NCBI RefSeq assembly: GCF_001684965.1
Contig: NZ_MAYG01000001.1
Span: forward strand, 248,001-312,000
Source: Chryseobacterium arthrosphaerae
Lineage (GTDB): Bacteria > Bacteroidota > Bacteroidia > Flavobacteriales > Weeksellaceae
Length of the DNA: 64,000 nt
Direction of reading: 5' to 3'
Shown here piece by piece: positions 1 to 8,583 of this stretch. The notes beneath the pieces were generated by a model. The model was given only the letters and a program-made list of their open reading frames with translations, searched no databases and was not told the origin of the DNA. The position numbers were made by a program, and so were the translations under genes. Position 1 is the first letter of the stretch; the number at the start of each line of letters is the position of its first letter.

Positions 1-89
1 GATTTTCAAAACTTAAGTGCACTTTTTATATATAAAGCTTGTCACTTAAAATAACTTAAGTATTCAAAACTTTTGTGTCTTTTGTGGTT
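1..89 (-). repeat. Dispersed 3'-end repeat, copy A (diverged, cut by window edge)
   Basis: This segment aligns to the copies at 17838-17980 and 46984-47123. Shared blocks are GATTTTCAAA, CACTTAAAATAACTTAAG and CTTTTGTG..TTTTGTGGTT. Read on the reverse strand it starts with AACCACAAAAG 17 nt after the stop codon of the DUF1501 gene. The far end lies outside the window. Confidence 0.75.
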
Positions 90-106
90 ACTAAAATTCA
101 ATTCAC

Positions 107-1291
107 TTATATAAAATCATAAATCCCGTTTTTCCAGCCCAAAACTTTAGAAGAGTCAGCCTTAAGCCAGTTTTTCAGGATCGTGGCATATACTTTTCTG
201 AAATCTTCCGTATAGATCAGATCTCCTTCGTTGAGGTTCTGAAGGTCAGGAAGACTATTGAGAAGACCTTTCTTTTTCAGGTTTCCACTGATGAAAAACA
301 TCTGATTGGCTGTGCCGTGATCTGTTCCGTTGCTGGCATTCTGGGCAACCCGGCGTCCGAATTCAGAAAATGTCATCAGCAGGATATTATTGAAGAGGCC
401 ATTGCTTTTCATATCAGCCACAAAAGATTTTACGGCATCATTGATATCACTGAACAGTTTTTTCTGTCTGTCATTCTGATTCACATGGGTATCAAAACTC
501 CCGATTGAAAGATAGTAAACCTGTGTATTGATGTCGGATTTGATCAGGGACGCTACTGTTTTGAAATCTTTTCCCAGTTGGGAATTCGGATAAATCTGTT
601 CCGTCTTTTTGGCTTTGCTTTTTTCAAAAATATAATCCGCATTATTAATGGTAGAACCTAAAGTCTGATAAAGATAAGAAACGGTTTCATCATCGTGATG
701 ATGGTCATACAGAGACTTGAAGTACTTTTCCTGGCTCGTTTGGTAAAGCCTTTTGGGGTCTTTAAAAGCAAAGGCTTTATTATTTTCACCTTTTAAGGCA
801 AGGCTCAGCATATCATCTACTTCCAGCGCCTGGGTAGGGTGCTCACAGCGGTAGCATTCTTCATCCAGAAACCGTCCGAGCCAGCCTGTTTCCAGAAATT
901 CATCACTTCTGCTGGCGGAATGCCAGATGTCCATACTCCGGAAGTGGGATTTATCAGGATTGGGATAGCCTACATTATTCATTACAGAAAGCTCACCATT
1001 ATCGAACAATTCCTTGAAATAGGAAAGGGAAGGATTGATTCCGGCATCATCAGTCAGGGCCATTGAATCCTGGATGGCAAGGGTTTTCCTTTCTCTGAAA
1101 TAGATATCATTTTTTACCGGGATAATTGTATTCAAACCATCATTTCCACCGGTGAACTGGAGTACTACCAGTATATTCCGGCTGGCGGGAAGTGCTTCGT
1201 CCAGGGTCATTGCTTTTAAGAATTCAGGCATCAGCAGGGAAGCAGTTGCCAGTGAACTTATTTTTAGGAATTCTCTTCTTTTGATGAGCAT
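107..1291 (-). CDS. DUF1501 family protein with twin-arginine signal
   Basis: A 394-residue protein of the DUF1501 family, related in fold to sulfatase/phosphatase-like enzymes; its reaction is not established. The N-terminus has the twin-arginine pattern KRREFLK followed by a hydrophobic stretch, so Tat export of a folded protein is likely. Typical family blocks are visible: FTGGNDGLNTIIP near residue 45, SHFRSMDIWH near 113, and TFSEFGRR and TDHGTA near 305-325. It lies 54 bp downstream of the DUF1800 gene on the same strand; these two families very commonly occur as a pair, so one operon is expected. Which substrate the pair acts on cannot be told from sequence. Confidence 0.9.
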   Translation of the reverse strand: MLIKRREFLKISSLATASLLMPEFLKAMTLDEALPASRNILVVLQFTGGNDGLNTIIPVKNDIYFRERKTLAIQDSMALTDDAGINPSLSYFKELFDNGELSVMNNVGYPNPDKSHFRSMDIWHSASRSDEFLETGWLGRFLDEECYRCEHPTQALEVDDMLSLALKGENNKAFAFKDPKRLYQTSQEKYFKSLYDHHHDDETVSYLYQTLGSTINNADYIFEKSKAKKTEQIYPNSQLGKDFKTVASLIKSDINTQVYYLSIGSFDTHVNQNDRQKKLFSDINDAVKSFVADMKSNGLFNNILLMTFSEFGRRVAQNASNGTDHGTANQMFFISGNLKKKGLLNSLPDLQNLNEGDLIYTEDFRKVYATILKNWLKADSSKVLGWKNGIYDFI

Positions 1292-1345
1292 AGCTTTTTG
1301 TTTAGATTATGGTTTATACTGCTATCTGAGATCTCTTGCTGGTAT

Positions 1346-2725
1346 CTACATTAATTGATATTCAGGGGTTGACATCAGGTTGATGACATTTATTTTTGTG
1401 GTATGATCCGAAAAGCTTTTTACAGCGTCCATATTCATATTTTTTGTATTGATAATCAGGTAGTCTTCGCAGCTTTTATGGGCGAATGTCTGATCTACAC
1501 GGTTCCAGTCTATCGTAATGTTTGGGTTTTTAAAAGTCTTGTTTAGAGCCGTCTCTCTGGATTTCATCCCCATATCAAGATCATCATCCTGGCGTGGGCT
1601 ATATTCCAGTGGGCGAAGTCCGGACCAGATCTGCGGAACCTGAAGTCTTAGCATCAGGGTAGAACTGTCGATCCATGATTTTCCGTTGGGCCATCCTGCT
1701 ACATTAGGAGGATAAAGGAGCATCTGTCCCAGTAACTTCTGATAAACAATAAGGTTCTCGGGGTTCTGAATATGCATGGGAAGTATCCTCATGATTCCTG
1801 CCATCAGTTCTACAGGAGATTTTATTCTGTTTCCGATGTTCTTTTGATCATAGAACCAGGCGCTTGAAAAAATCTCTGTCATCAGTTTTTTTATATCATA
1901 TCCTGAAGTATAGAAACCGGTGCTTAGTTTATCAATGATACTGTCATCCGCTTTTTCATTGACGAAGAACTTATAGATCTTTGTGGTAATAAACCTGGCT
2001 GTGGCTTTCTGTTCCAGAATAATATTCAGGACATCTGATCCGTCAAAGTTACCGGTTTTTCCCAGGAAAGTCTTGGTGCCTTCATCGTGAAGGTTTTTTC
2101 TTTCTTTAAAATTGCCCTCCTTATCATAGCTCCATCCGGTAAATGCTCTGGCTCCTTCCCGGATATCTTTTTCTGTATAATTTCCTCTGCCCATGGTAAA
2201 AAGTTCCATTACTTCACGGGCAAAATTTTCATTGGGATGGTCCTTTTTATTTTGCTGATTATTCAGAAAATTAAGCATGGCAGGCGACTGGCTTACCTCA
2301 AAAAGCAGGTCTTTTAAATTTCCTAGCGCATTTTTGCGGATTGTATTGAGAATCTGTCTGTTGAATTTAGGATTGAGCACTCTAGAGGCAAAGTGTCCAT
2401 GCCAGAAAAACGCCATTTTTTCTCTCAGCTGTTCTTTGCTGTTCACCATTGTATTCAGAAAATTCAGGTTCAGTTCATTATTCTGGAGCCTGTTGAGACG
2501 CTGCATTTCCTTTTTCTTTTCTGCCGGAGCTGTACTGTTCATATAATCTGTGGCAGGATCGGCATCAGGAGTATCATAATTGATTTCGCTGAAACGGTCC
2601 TCTTTAAATAATTCATGAATCAGCGTTTTTGTGTTTTTATTTTTCAGATCATCAATCTGATTGATTCCAATACCGAAACCTGCGCGCCAAAGAAGATGTT
2701 TGTTTTGTAATAATGAATCAGCCAT
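1346..2725 (-). CDS. DUF1800 family protein
   Basis: A 459-residue DUF1800 protein. Family hallmarks are LLWRAGFG at the N-terminus, the FFWHGHFA segment near residue 108, NENFAREVMELFTMG near 165, ARAFTGW near 190 and PPNVAGWPNGKSWI near 340. Function is unknown in general; the family nearly always accompanies DUF1501, which is the next gene. No signal peptide is visible, whereas its partner has a Tat signal, so export together with the partner is possible but is inference. It is probably first in the operon; no exact TAnnTTTG element was found upstream. Confidence 0.9.
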   Translation of the reverse strand: MADSLLQNKHLLWRAGFGIGINQIDDLKNKNTKTLIHELFKEDRFSEINYDTPDADPATDYMNSTAPAEKKKEMQRLNRLQNNELNLNFLNTMVNSKEQLREKMAFFWHGHFASRVLNPKFNRQILNTIRKNALGNLKDLLFEVSQSPAMLNFLNNQQNKKDHPNENFAREVMELFTMGRGNYTEKDIREGARAFTGWSYDKEGNFKERKNLHDEGTKTFLGKTGNFDGSDVLNIILEQKATARFITTKIYKFFVNEKADDSIIDKLSTGFYTSGYDIKKLMTEIFSSAWFYDQKNIGNRIKSPVELMAGIMRILPMHIQNPENLIVYQKLLGQMLLYPPNVAGWPNGKSWIDSSTLMLRLQVPQIWSGLRPLEYSPRQDDDLDMGMKSRETALNKTFKNPNITIDWNRVDQTFAHKSCEDYLIINTKNMNMDAVKSFSDHTTKINVINLMSTPEYQLM

Positions 2726-3119
2726 GGTGAAAAATATTTATTTTTTTGATAGAATTGACAGAATAAGGTTAAAATAATAACGGGTTAAAGATTGTTAATA
2801 TTATCATCTGTTGAGTCTGGACTGCAGAACTGTTGTAAAACCCAGGATTTCTATGCTATTAAAAATATAACCACCGATCTCTATATAATAAATCAAATGA
2901 TACATTAAGTTGACTTTATAAGCTGTTGTTTTTTCGACTTATTTCATATTTCAGGCTTTATTTTGATAAATTTTGTTAAACAAACATTTAAATTTTGTTA
3001 AAATTAACATGTTGATATTCATTATTTTATGTTGTGTATATGTGTTAAAATCAAGAAAAAAGCCTTGCTTGGCATGATTTTTACATCCTCTTGTTTAGTA
3101 AAATTTAAAAATTAGAGTT
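2726..3119. other. Divergent intergenic region, promoters expected
   Basis: 394 bp without a gene between the divergent DUF1800 and beta-barrel genes. It is very AT-rich. A direct repeat of TTTTGTTAAA occurs around 2972 and 2993. Promoters for both flanking genes must lie here, but I find no exact TAnnTTTG match and no RNA gene. Confidence 0.6.
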
Positions 3120-3683
3120 ATGAAAATGTTTAAACAAGCAATATTGCTTGCTGGGATTTTAACAGCAGGTGTAGTAAGTGCCCAAAGTGCTCAGATGAAC
3201 AATATGATCAAAGTAGGTGCAAATGTTGGTTTAGCAGTTCCTTCAGATAATCTTTCCGCTGCGGTAGGAGTGGATGTAGCTTACCAGAACCTGATTACAC
3301 CAGGATTTGGTTTAGGTATCGCATCAGGATATACTCATTATTTCGGTAAAGAAAATAATGGTTATAAAAATAATGATGTAGGAGTAGTGCCTGTGGCAGC
3401 TTTAATCAGAATTTATCCAAAACAAACCGGGTTCTATTTCGGAACAGACTTAGGATATGGTTTCCTGGTTGGAGATAATGCAGTGGCATCCAACACCAAT
3501 GTTGAAAGAGCAAGCGGAGGTTTTTACCTTAAACCGGAAATCGGATACCACAACAGAGACTGGAACTTCTTCGTACAATACCAGAAGGTTTTTGTAGGAA
3601 CAAAAGGAGATTTACCTGGTCAGGACTATAATGTGGGGAATATCGGAGTTGGATTCGGTTATAATATTCCATTAGGAAAGTAG
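3120..3683 (+). CDS. Outer-membrane beta-barrel protein
   Basis: A 187-residue protein with a clear signal peptide (MKMFKQAILLAGILTAGVVSAQ, cleaved after about residue 22). The remainder alternates Gly/aromatic strands typical of small barrels (KVGANVGLAVP, GLGIASGYTHYFG, YFGTDLGYGFLVG, GVGFGYNIPLGK) and ends near a strand-like C-terminus. It resembles small porin-family/OmpW-like barrels, but the exact family is not certain. It is a single gene followed by a terminator at 3714-3745. Confidence 0.75.
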   Translation: MKMFKQAILLAGILTAGVVSAQSAQMNNMIKVGANVGLAVPSDNLSAAVGVDVAYQNLITPGFGLGIASGYTHYFGKENNGYKNNDVGVVPVAALIRIYPKQTGFYFGTDLGYGFLVGDNAVASNTNVERASGGFYLKPEIGYHNRDWNFFVQYQKVFVGTKGDLPGQDYNVGNIGVGFGYNIPLGK

Positions 3684-3713
3684 TTAGATTTAATATATAA
3701 ACAATTATTAACC

Positions 3714-3745
3714 AAAACCTTTTCACGAAAGTGGAAAGGTTTTTT
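3714..3745 (+). terminator. Rho-independent terminator
   Basis: A 13-bp stem with one G-T pair (AAAACCTTTTCAC / GTGGAAAGGTTTT, loop GAAA) followed by T residues, placed after the beta-barrel gene. Confidence 0.85.
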
Positions 3746-3776
3746 CGTTCTGTGCAGGATTTACGAAAACTATTAT

Positions 3777-3784
3777 TATATTTG
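3777..3784 (+). promoter_or_regulatory. -7 promoter element for the glucokinase gene
   Basis: TATATTTG matches the Bacteroidota consensus TAnnTTTG. It ends 15 nt before ATG 3800 and lies downstream of the in-frame codon at 3731, so translation must start at 3800. Confidence 0.7.
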
Positions 3785-3799
3785 GTAAAATTTGAGGTT

Positions 3800-4849
3800 A
3801 TGATTCTGAATCCAAAATTTCCGCTTTATTTACCAGGAGTAGAGAACAATAATAATGATAATATTTCTATCATTGGAGCAAGTCTTCGTGAAGATATAAC
3901 CATCTTAGGCTATTTCGTTTCCGGTAACGGAGGTCTTGAGATGAAAGTCCAGAATGTTTATCAAACCAAAGAATATGCTTCTTTTTCAGATATCCTGAAG
4001 AAGTTTATTCAGGATAATCAACTGGAAAATGTAAAACGTCTTGGAATGGCAGTTCCGGGGCCTGTACTGAACGGGAAAAGTAATCCTGTAAGGTTGGGCT
4101 GGAACCTGGACATTGAAGAATATGCAAGAGATTTCGGGTTTGAAAAGGTAGAAATGCTTAATGACCTGGAAGCATCTGCTTACGGAATGGCTCTTCTTGA
4201 AGATGATGATCTTGAAGCCATCTATACAAGCGGACATCTTGAAAAAGGGAATGTTGCCGTTCTGGCACCCGGAAATGGTTTGGGGGAAGCAGGTTATTTC
4301 TTTGACGGAAAATACCTGAGACCTTTTGCTACGGAAGGCGGACATTCTGAATTTTCACCGAGAACCAATGTGGAAGTTGAATTTTACCAGTTCCTGAATA
4401 ATATTTACGGAATTGTAAGCTGGGAAAATGTACTTTCTAAAACAGGTTTATTCAATATCTACAGATTCCTGAGAGACGTAAAAAGACATCCTGAGCCGGA
4501 ATGGCTGGGAGAGCGTCTTGCACAGGGGAATTTTGTGGAAGAATTGTACAAAGCTGCGGTAGAAGAGAATGTATTGATCTGCAGGATTGCTTTGGATACT
4601 TTCCTTGAATTCCTTGCCCGTGAAGCGAATAATTTAACACTGAAGGTGAAAGCTACCGGAGGATTACTGATTGCCGGAGATATCCCTCAGATCGTGAGAG
4701 AATATATAGACAAGGACAAGTTCTATGAAAAATTCAAGATCAGTGATAAAATGGAAGAGATGCTGAGAAACATTCCAATCTATCTGGTCAAGCAAAACCA
4801 CACAGCATTAAAAGGTATGGCCCTTTACACAGCCTACTATCAGATATAA
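3800..4849 (+). CDS. glk: Glucokinase (Glk family)
   Basis: A 349-residue protein when started at ATG 3800. It matches the Glk branch of hexokinases that phosphorylates glucose to glucose-6-phosphate. Visible motifs are AVPGPV near residue 92, the catalytic-site LNDLEASAYG near 130, APGNGLGEAGY near 165 and EGGHSEFSP near 190, equivalent to the GxGLG and GGHxDFAP motifs of bacterial Glk. Odd feature: the N-terminal phosphate-binding motif DxGGT is not recognisable; the region reads ISIIGASLREDITILG. Activity therefore cannot be taken for granted. It is monocistronic, with its own -7 element upstream and a terminator at 4857-4884. Confidence 0.8.
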   Translation: MILNPKFPLYLPGVENNNNDNISIIGASLREDITILGYFVSGNGGLEMKVQNVYQTKEYASFSDILKKFIQDNQLENVKRLGMAVPGPVLNGKSNPVRLGWNLDIEEYARDFGFEKVEMLNDLEASAYGMALLEDDDLEAIYTSGHLEKGNVAVLAPGNGLGEAGYFFDGKYLRPFATEGGHSEFSPRTNVEVEFYQFLNNIYGIVSWENVLSKTGLFNIYRFLRDVKRHPEPEWLGERLAQGNFVEELYKAAVEENVLICRIALDTFLEFLAREANNLTLKVKATGGLLIAGDIPQIVREYIDKDKFYEKFKISDKMEEMLRNIPIYLVKQNHTALKGMALYTAYYQI

Positions 4850-4856
4850 AATACAG

Positions 4857-4884
4857 ACTCCGGATTCTTTCCGGAGTTTTTTTT
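4857..4884 (+). terminator. Rho-independent terminator of glk
   Basis: Stem ACTCCGGA / TCCGGAGT with loop TTCTT, followed by eight T residues. Confidence 0.85.
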
Positions 4885-4957
4885 GCGGGATGATATTATT
4901 CATAAAAATAATTGTTTTTCTTGATATACATCAACGCCATCTATCGAATAAGATGGC

Positions 4958-4965
4958 TACCTTTG
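4958..4965 (+). promoter_or_regulatory. -7 promoter element for first yceI
   Basis: TACCTTTG, an exact TAnnTTTG match, ends 29 nt before ATG 4995. The longer reading frame from 4890 would start upstream of the promoter and is rejected. Confidence 0.7.
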
Positions 4966-4994
4966 TGATCAACTTAATTAAAATAATTCAATCA

Positions 4995-5561
4995 ATGAAA
5001 AAAATATTTTTCTTAGCAGTTTTAGCCGGTGGTCTGGCTTTCGGACAATCTAAAAAAGTAGTAGCATCTGATGTACACTGGTGGGGATATAAAGTAGCAA
5101 AATCTGAGGCAAGCTCTCACGATGGTACTGTAAAAGTAAAATCAGGAGACATGGTGATGAAAGGAAACCAGCTTGTAGGAGGTAACTTTGTGTTAGATAT
5201 GACTTCTATCAACGCTACTGACCTTACAGGTGAATATCAGCAAAAACTTAACGGGCACCTTAAGAACGGTGACTTCTTTGAAGTTGAAAAATTCCCTACT
5301 GCCAGCTTCAAAATTACTTCTGTAAAGAAAAACAACGATAAGATCTATAACTCTTTAGTAACAGGAAACCTTACTGTAAAAGGAAAAACCAATACAGTTT
5401 CTTTCCCTGCAAAAATTTCTTACAGCAAAGGAGTAGTAAGTTTGGTATCCAACAAATTCTCTTTCGACAGACAGAAATTTGATGTAGCTTACAAGTCTAC
5501 TATGCAGGATGTTTTTGTGAAAGATGATATTGATATGGTTGTAAAGGTAACTGCTCAATAA
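4995..5561 (+). CDS. YceI family periplasmic protein, paralogue 1
   Basis: 188 residues with signal peptide MKKIFFLAVLAGGLAFGQ. The mature part is a YceI-like lipocalin-fold domain: the SDVHWWGYKVAKSEASSHDG start, the FVLDMTSINATDL segment, the FFEVEKFPTASFKITSV block and the late TVSFPAKI strand. YceI proteins bind polyisoprenoid-type lipids in the periplasm; the ligand here is unknown. The next gene is a paralogue in the same orientation, separated by a terminator and a second promoter, so the two are transcribed separately. The ATG at 4995 is chosen because it gives the signal peptide and follows the promoter. Confidence 0.9.
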   Translation: MKKIFFLAVLAGGLAFGQSKKVVASDVHWWGYKVAKSEASSHDGTVKVKSGDMVMKGNQLVGGNFVLDMTSINATDLTGEYQQKLNGHLKNGDFFEVEKFPTASFKITSVKKNNDKIYNSLVTGNLTVKGKTNTVSFPAKISYSKGVVSLVSNKFSFDRQKFDVAYKSTMQDVFVKDDIDMVVKVTAQ

Positions 5562-5582
5562 ATTAATCAAAAAAAGATTGTT

Positions 5583-5612
5583 AAAAGTGTAGAAGTTCTA
5601 CACTTTTTTTTA
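5583..5612 (+). terminator. Rho-independent terminator between the yceI genes
   Basis: Stem AAAAGTGTAG / CTACACTTTT with loop AAGTT, followed by a T tract. Confidence 0.9.
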
Positions 5613-5618
5613 TTTTTG
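5611..5618 (+). promoter_or_regulatory. -7 promoter element for second yceI
   Basis: TATTTTTG, an exact TAnnTTTG match, begins inside the T tract of the preceding terminator and lies 21 nt before ATG 5640. Confidence 0.65.
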
Positions 5619-5639
5619 TTGAATTGTAAATAAAAAAGA

Positions 5640-6266
5640 ATGAAAAGATTACTATTGTTTGCTATGGTATGCGCAGGTATGTCATTGGTTTCTGCCCAAA
5701 AGAAATTTGATAAAGTTTCAAAAGTGACTTCATCAGAGATCAGATGGTGGGGATATAAGGTTGTAAAAACTGAAGCTTCCTCCCATTCAGGAACCGTAAA
5801 GCTGAAGAGCGGAAAATTCAACTTTGACCATACAGTTCTGGTAGACGGAGAATTTGTGATAGATATGAGAAGTATAATGGCAGGTGATGTTTCTGATGAA
5901 GATCAGATCAAACTTACCAATGACCTGAAGAGTACCAACTTTTTTGAAGTGAAGAAATTCCCGGTGGCTAAATTCCATTTAACTAAAATCATCCCTCTGG
6001 CAAACAGTGAGTACAACTCTACAGTATATGGAGATCTTACCCTTAAAGGAGTGAGAAAAACAATCTCTTTCCCGGCTAATGTATATGTTACCCAGTTTAC
6101 AACATCCATTGAGTCTGCTAAGTTCTCTTTGAACAGGAGAGACTTTAAAGTTTTCTATCAGTCTTCACTGAAAGATTACTTCATTAAGAATGAAATGGAT
6201 ATCCAGTTCAAGGTTTCTACAGAAATGCTGGACAACGAGAACAGAGTTCCTAAGAAGAAAAAATAA
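5640..6266 (+). CDS. YceI family periplasmic protein, paralogue 2
   Basis: 208 residues with signal peptide MKRLLLFAMVCAGMSLVSAQ, then a YceI domain closely matching the upstream paralogue (IRWWGYKVVKTEASSHSG, FFEVKKFPVAKFHLTKI, GVRKTISFPANV). It carries a basic C-terminal tail (RVPKKKK) that the first copy lacks. The pair is a tandem duplication that has diverged; each copy has its own promoter, which suggests different expression. A terminator at 6288-6321 ends this unit. Confidence 0.9.
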   Translation: MKRLLLFAMVCAGMSLVSAQKKFDKVSKVTSSEIRWWGYKVVKTEASSHSGTVKLKSGKFNFDHTVLVDGEFVIDMRSIMAGDVSDEDQIKLTNDLKSTNFFEVKKFPVAKFHLTKIIPLANSEYNSTVYGDLTLKGVRKTISFPANVYVTQFTTSIESAKFSLNRRDFKVFYQSSLKDYFIKNEMDIQFKVSTEMLDNENRVPKKKK

Positions 6267-6287
6267 AATTAAATATTATATTGATAT

Positions 6288-6321
6288 AAAAGAACAGTGC
6301 TCAGGGACTGTTCTTTTTTTT
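6288..6321 (+). terminator. Rho-independent terminator
   Basis: Stem AAAAGAACAGT / ACTGTTCTTTT with an 8-nt loop and a long T tract. Confidence 0.85.
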
Positions 6322-6409
6322 GTGGGAAACAGGAGTGTGAAAAGGCTGTTTCTTTATACTTTTTCCCTCTGAAAGGTTAGCCTGTCTGTATTTTTTATAA
6401 ATTAGTGGT

Positions 6410-7057
6410 ATGAAAATTTATATTGTAAGCGGGCTGGGAGCAGATTTCAAAGTATTGGAAAGAATAGAGTTCCCCAGACACTGTGAACTGATTTTTATAG
6501 ACTGGCTTATTCCTGAGAAAAACGAGCCTTTTGACGCCTACGTGAAAAGGATGGCTGAAAAAGTGGATGATTCGGAGCCGTTTTGTCTGCTGGGATACTC
6601 TTTTGGAGGAATTATGGTACAGGAGATCAACAGGCTGAAACCTGCTGAGAAAGTAGTAATCCTGGGAAGCATAAAATCGGATAAGGAAAAATCCAGATTC
6701 ATCAAAACGGGTGAGGTTACCAAAATCCCTAGAATACTTCCGGTAGGGCTTTTCAATGATAAAGCAGCTAATGTCTATGGTGTGGTCAGAAAACTTTTTG
6801 ATCCTAAAAATCCTAAGATCCTGCAGTATTTCAAGGTTCGAGATCCTTACTACCTCAAGTGGTCTGTAGAAAAGGTCTCTGAGTGGAAATTCGAAGAAAA
6901 TCCTGACGTGATCCAGATTCTTGGTGATAAAGATATCGTTTTTCCGATCCGTTATTCTAAGCCGGATTATGTGATCAAAGGTGGAACTCATCTTTTTCCG
7001 GCGACTAAATCTAAGGAAGTTTCAAAAATTTTGAAAGAAGTGTTTTGTGAAAAATAA
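6410..7057 (+). CDS. Alpha/beta hydrolase fold protein
   Basis: A 215-residue small alpha/beta hydrolase. The nucleophile elbow GYSFGG is near residues 63-68 (Ser 65), after the strand CLLGY. IQILGDKDIVFP near 175 is where the acidic residue of the triad is expected, and GGTHLFP near 192 supplies the likely histidine. No signal peptide, so cytoplasmic. Substrate unknown: esterase, lipase-like and thioesterase roles are all possible. It is a single gene before amtB, and no strong terminator lies between them. Confidence 0.75.
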   Translation: MKIYIVSGLGADFKVLERIEFPRHCELIFIDWLIPEKNEPFDAYVKRMAEKVDDSEPFCLLGYSFGGIMVQEINRLKPAEKVVILGSIKSDKEKSRFIKTGEVTKIPRILPVGLFNDKAANVYGVVRKLFDPKNPKILQYFKVRDPYYLKWSVEKVSEWKFEENPDVIQILGDKDIVFPIRYSKPDYVIKGGTHLFPATKSKEVSKILKEVFCEK

Positions 7058-7130
7058 TAAAATATTGTTACTTGAATAATATTTTATAGGGGTTTGTTGT
7101 TGAAAATGTATTTTTTTTAAAATTTATGTT

Positions 7131-7138
7131 TAAATTTG
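7131..7138 (+). promoter_or_regulatory. -7 promoter element for the ammonium transporter
   Basis: TAAATTTG, an exact TAnnTTTG match, ends 21 nt before ATG 7160. It overlaps a possible upstream TTG start at 7136, which rules that start out. Confidence 0.75.
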
Positions 7139-7159
7139 ATAGGGTTAAACATAAATTTT

Positions 7160-8503
7160 ATGAAAATAGGACTGAAGTGGATTGTTTCATTCTCTGTCAT
7201 CACCATTGTTGCCATCGGAGGTTTATTCTGGAGCCCGGCTGCAAATATTCCTGACACGGGAGAGTTTTTAAGTGAAGATAAAATTGTAGGTGCAGACGTA
7301 GCATGGATCCTTGCTGCAGCAGGACTTGTTCTGCTTATGACACCCGGACTTTCCTTCTTTTATGGAGGAATGGTAGGAAGGAAAAATGTAATTTCTACCA
7401 TGCTGCAGAGTTTTATTGCTCTGGGAGTCATCTCTATGGTTTGGGTGGTGTTGGGTTTTTCTCTGTCTTTTGGCGAATCTATAGGAATTACAATTGACGG
7501 AACACATTACGGTATCATTGGAAATCCATTAAGTTATCCTTTTTTCAGCGGGGTAGGAAATCTGCCTCATAAAATGATGGCTCCCACTATTCCTTTTATC
7601 CTTTTTGCCCTGTTTCAGATGAAATTTGCTGTTATCACTCCGGCTATTATTACCGGATCTTTTGCGGAAAGGGTTCGTTTTGTTTCCTATTTATTATTCA
7701 TTGTTCTTTTCAGTATCTTTATTTATACGCCTCTTTGTCATATGGTATGGCATCCTGAAGGTCTTTTGAACAAATATTTCGGTGTAAAAGATTTCGCAGG
7801 AGGAACCGTAGTGCATATGAGTGCCGGTTTTGCTGCACTTGCAGGAGCCCTGGTAGTAGGAAACAGAAGAAATCCGCATCATGAGCCTTCCAATATTCCT
7901 TACGTACTGCTGGGAACGGGAATGCTGTGGTTTGGGTGGTTTGGCTTCAATGCAGGATCTGCGCTGAGCGCTTCTGCGTCTGCTGCTACCGCATTCGGAA
8001 CAACAACTATCGCCTCTGCTTCGGCAATGATGACCTGGATCTTTTTTGACAGGATCAATGGGAGAAGCATTTCGGCTTTGGGTGCGTGTATAGGAGCGGT
8101 AGTAGGACTGGTGGCCATTACGCCCGGATGTGGTTTTGTGAGTATTCAGGAGAGCCTTTTTATAGGATTTGTTACTGCTATAGTTTCCAATCTGATGGTA
8201 AACTGGAAGGTTTTAAAGAAAGTAGATGATACGCTGGATGTTTTTGCCTGCCATGGAGTAGGGGGAATAATGGGAATGATTCTTACTGCTGTTTTTGCTC
8301 ATGGTGAAAAAGCAAGCCTGCTGCATGGCGGGATTGAGGTTTTTCTTCATCATATGGCAGCATTGGTTTTGGTTTCTGTTTTTACATTCTTCGGCTCGCT
8401 TCTGCTGTATAAGATGACGGATTCCATCATTACCCTGAGGGTTTCTGAAGAGTCTGAAAATAAAGGCCTTGACCTGTCTCAGCATGAGGAAACTTTCATT
8501 TGA
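7160..8503 (+). CDS. amtB: Ammonium transporter (Amt/MEP/Rh family)
   Basis: 447 residues from ATG 7160. An inner-membrane ammonium channel with a hydrophobic leader, then about eleven membrane segments. Diagnostic blocks are DVAWILAAAGLVLLMTPG, the GGTVVHMSAGFAAL segment with the first pore histidine, the WFGWFGFNAGSAL segment and DVFACHGVGGIMG with the second pore histidine. These are the twin-His pore residues of AmtB. No adjacent gene for a PII protein (glnK/glnB) is present, although in many bacteria amtB is paired with one. A C-terminal cytoplasmic tail of about 25 residues follows the last helix. Confidence 0.95.
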   Translation: MKIGLKWIVSFSVITIVAIGGLFWSPAANIPDTGEFLSEDKIVGADVAWILAAAGLVLLMTPGLSFFYGGMVGRKNVISTMLQSFIALGVISMVWVVLGFSLSFGESIGITIDGTHYGIIGNPLSYPFFSGVGNLPHKMMAPTIPFILFALFQMKFAVITPAIITGSFAERVRFVSYLLFIVLFSIFIYTPLCHMVWHPEGLLNKYFGVKDFAGGTVVHMSAGFAALAGALVVGNRRNPHHEPSNIPYVLLGTGMLWFGWFGFNAGSALSASASAATAFGTTTIASASAMMTWIFFDRINGRSISALGACIGAVVGLVAITPGCGFVSIQESLFIGFVTAIVSNLMVNWKVLKKVDDTLDVFACHGVGGIMGMILTAVFAHGEKASLLHGGIEVFLHHMAALVLVSVFTFFGSLLLYKMTDSIITLRVSEESENKGLDLSQHEETFI

Positions 8504-8583
8504 TACCATAGTAACAGTCCCAAAAATCTGATGATTTGAATTTTGGAACTGCTGCAGACCGGTCTGTCAGAATCAAAAATAAT

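Noticed and set aside
7055..7095. AT-rich hairpin between the hydrolase gene and amtB
   Set aside because: ATAAAATATT/AATATTTTAT can pair but lacks G-C pairs and a T tract; too weak to call a terminator.
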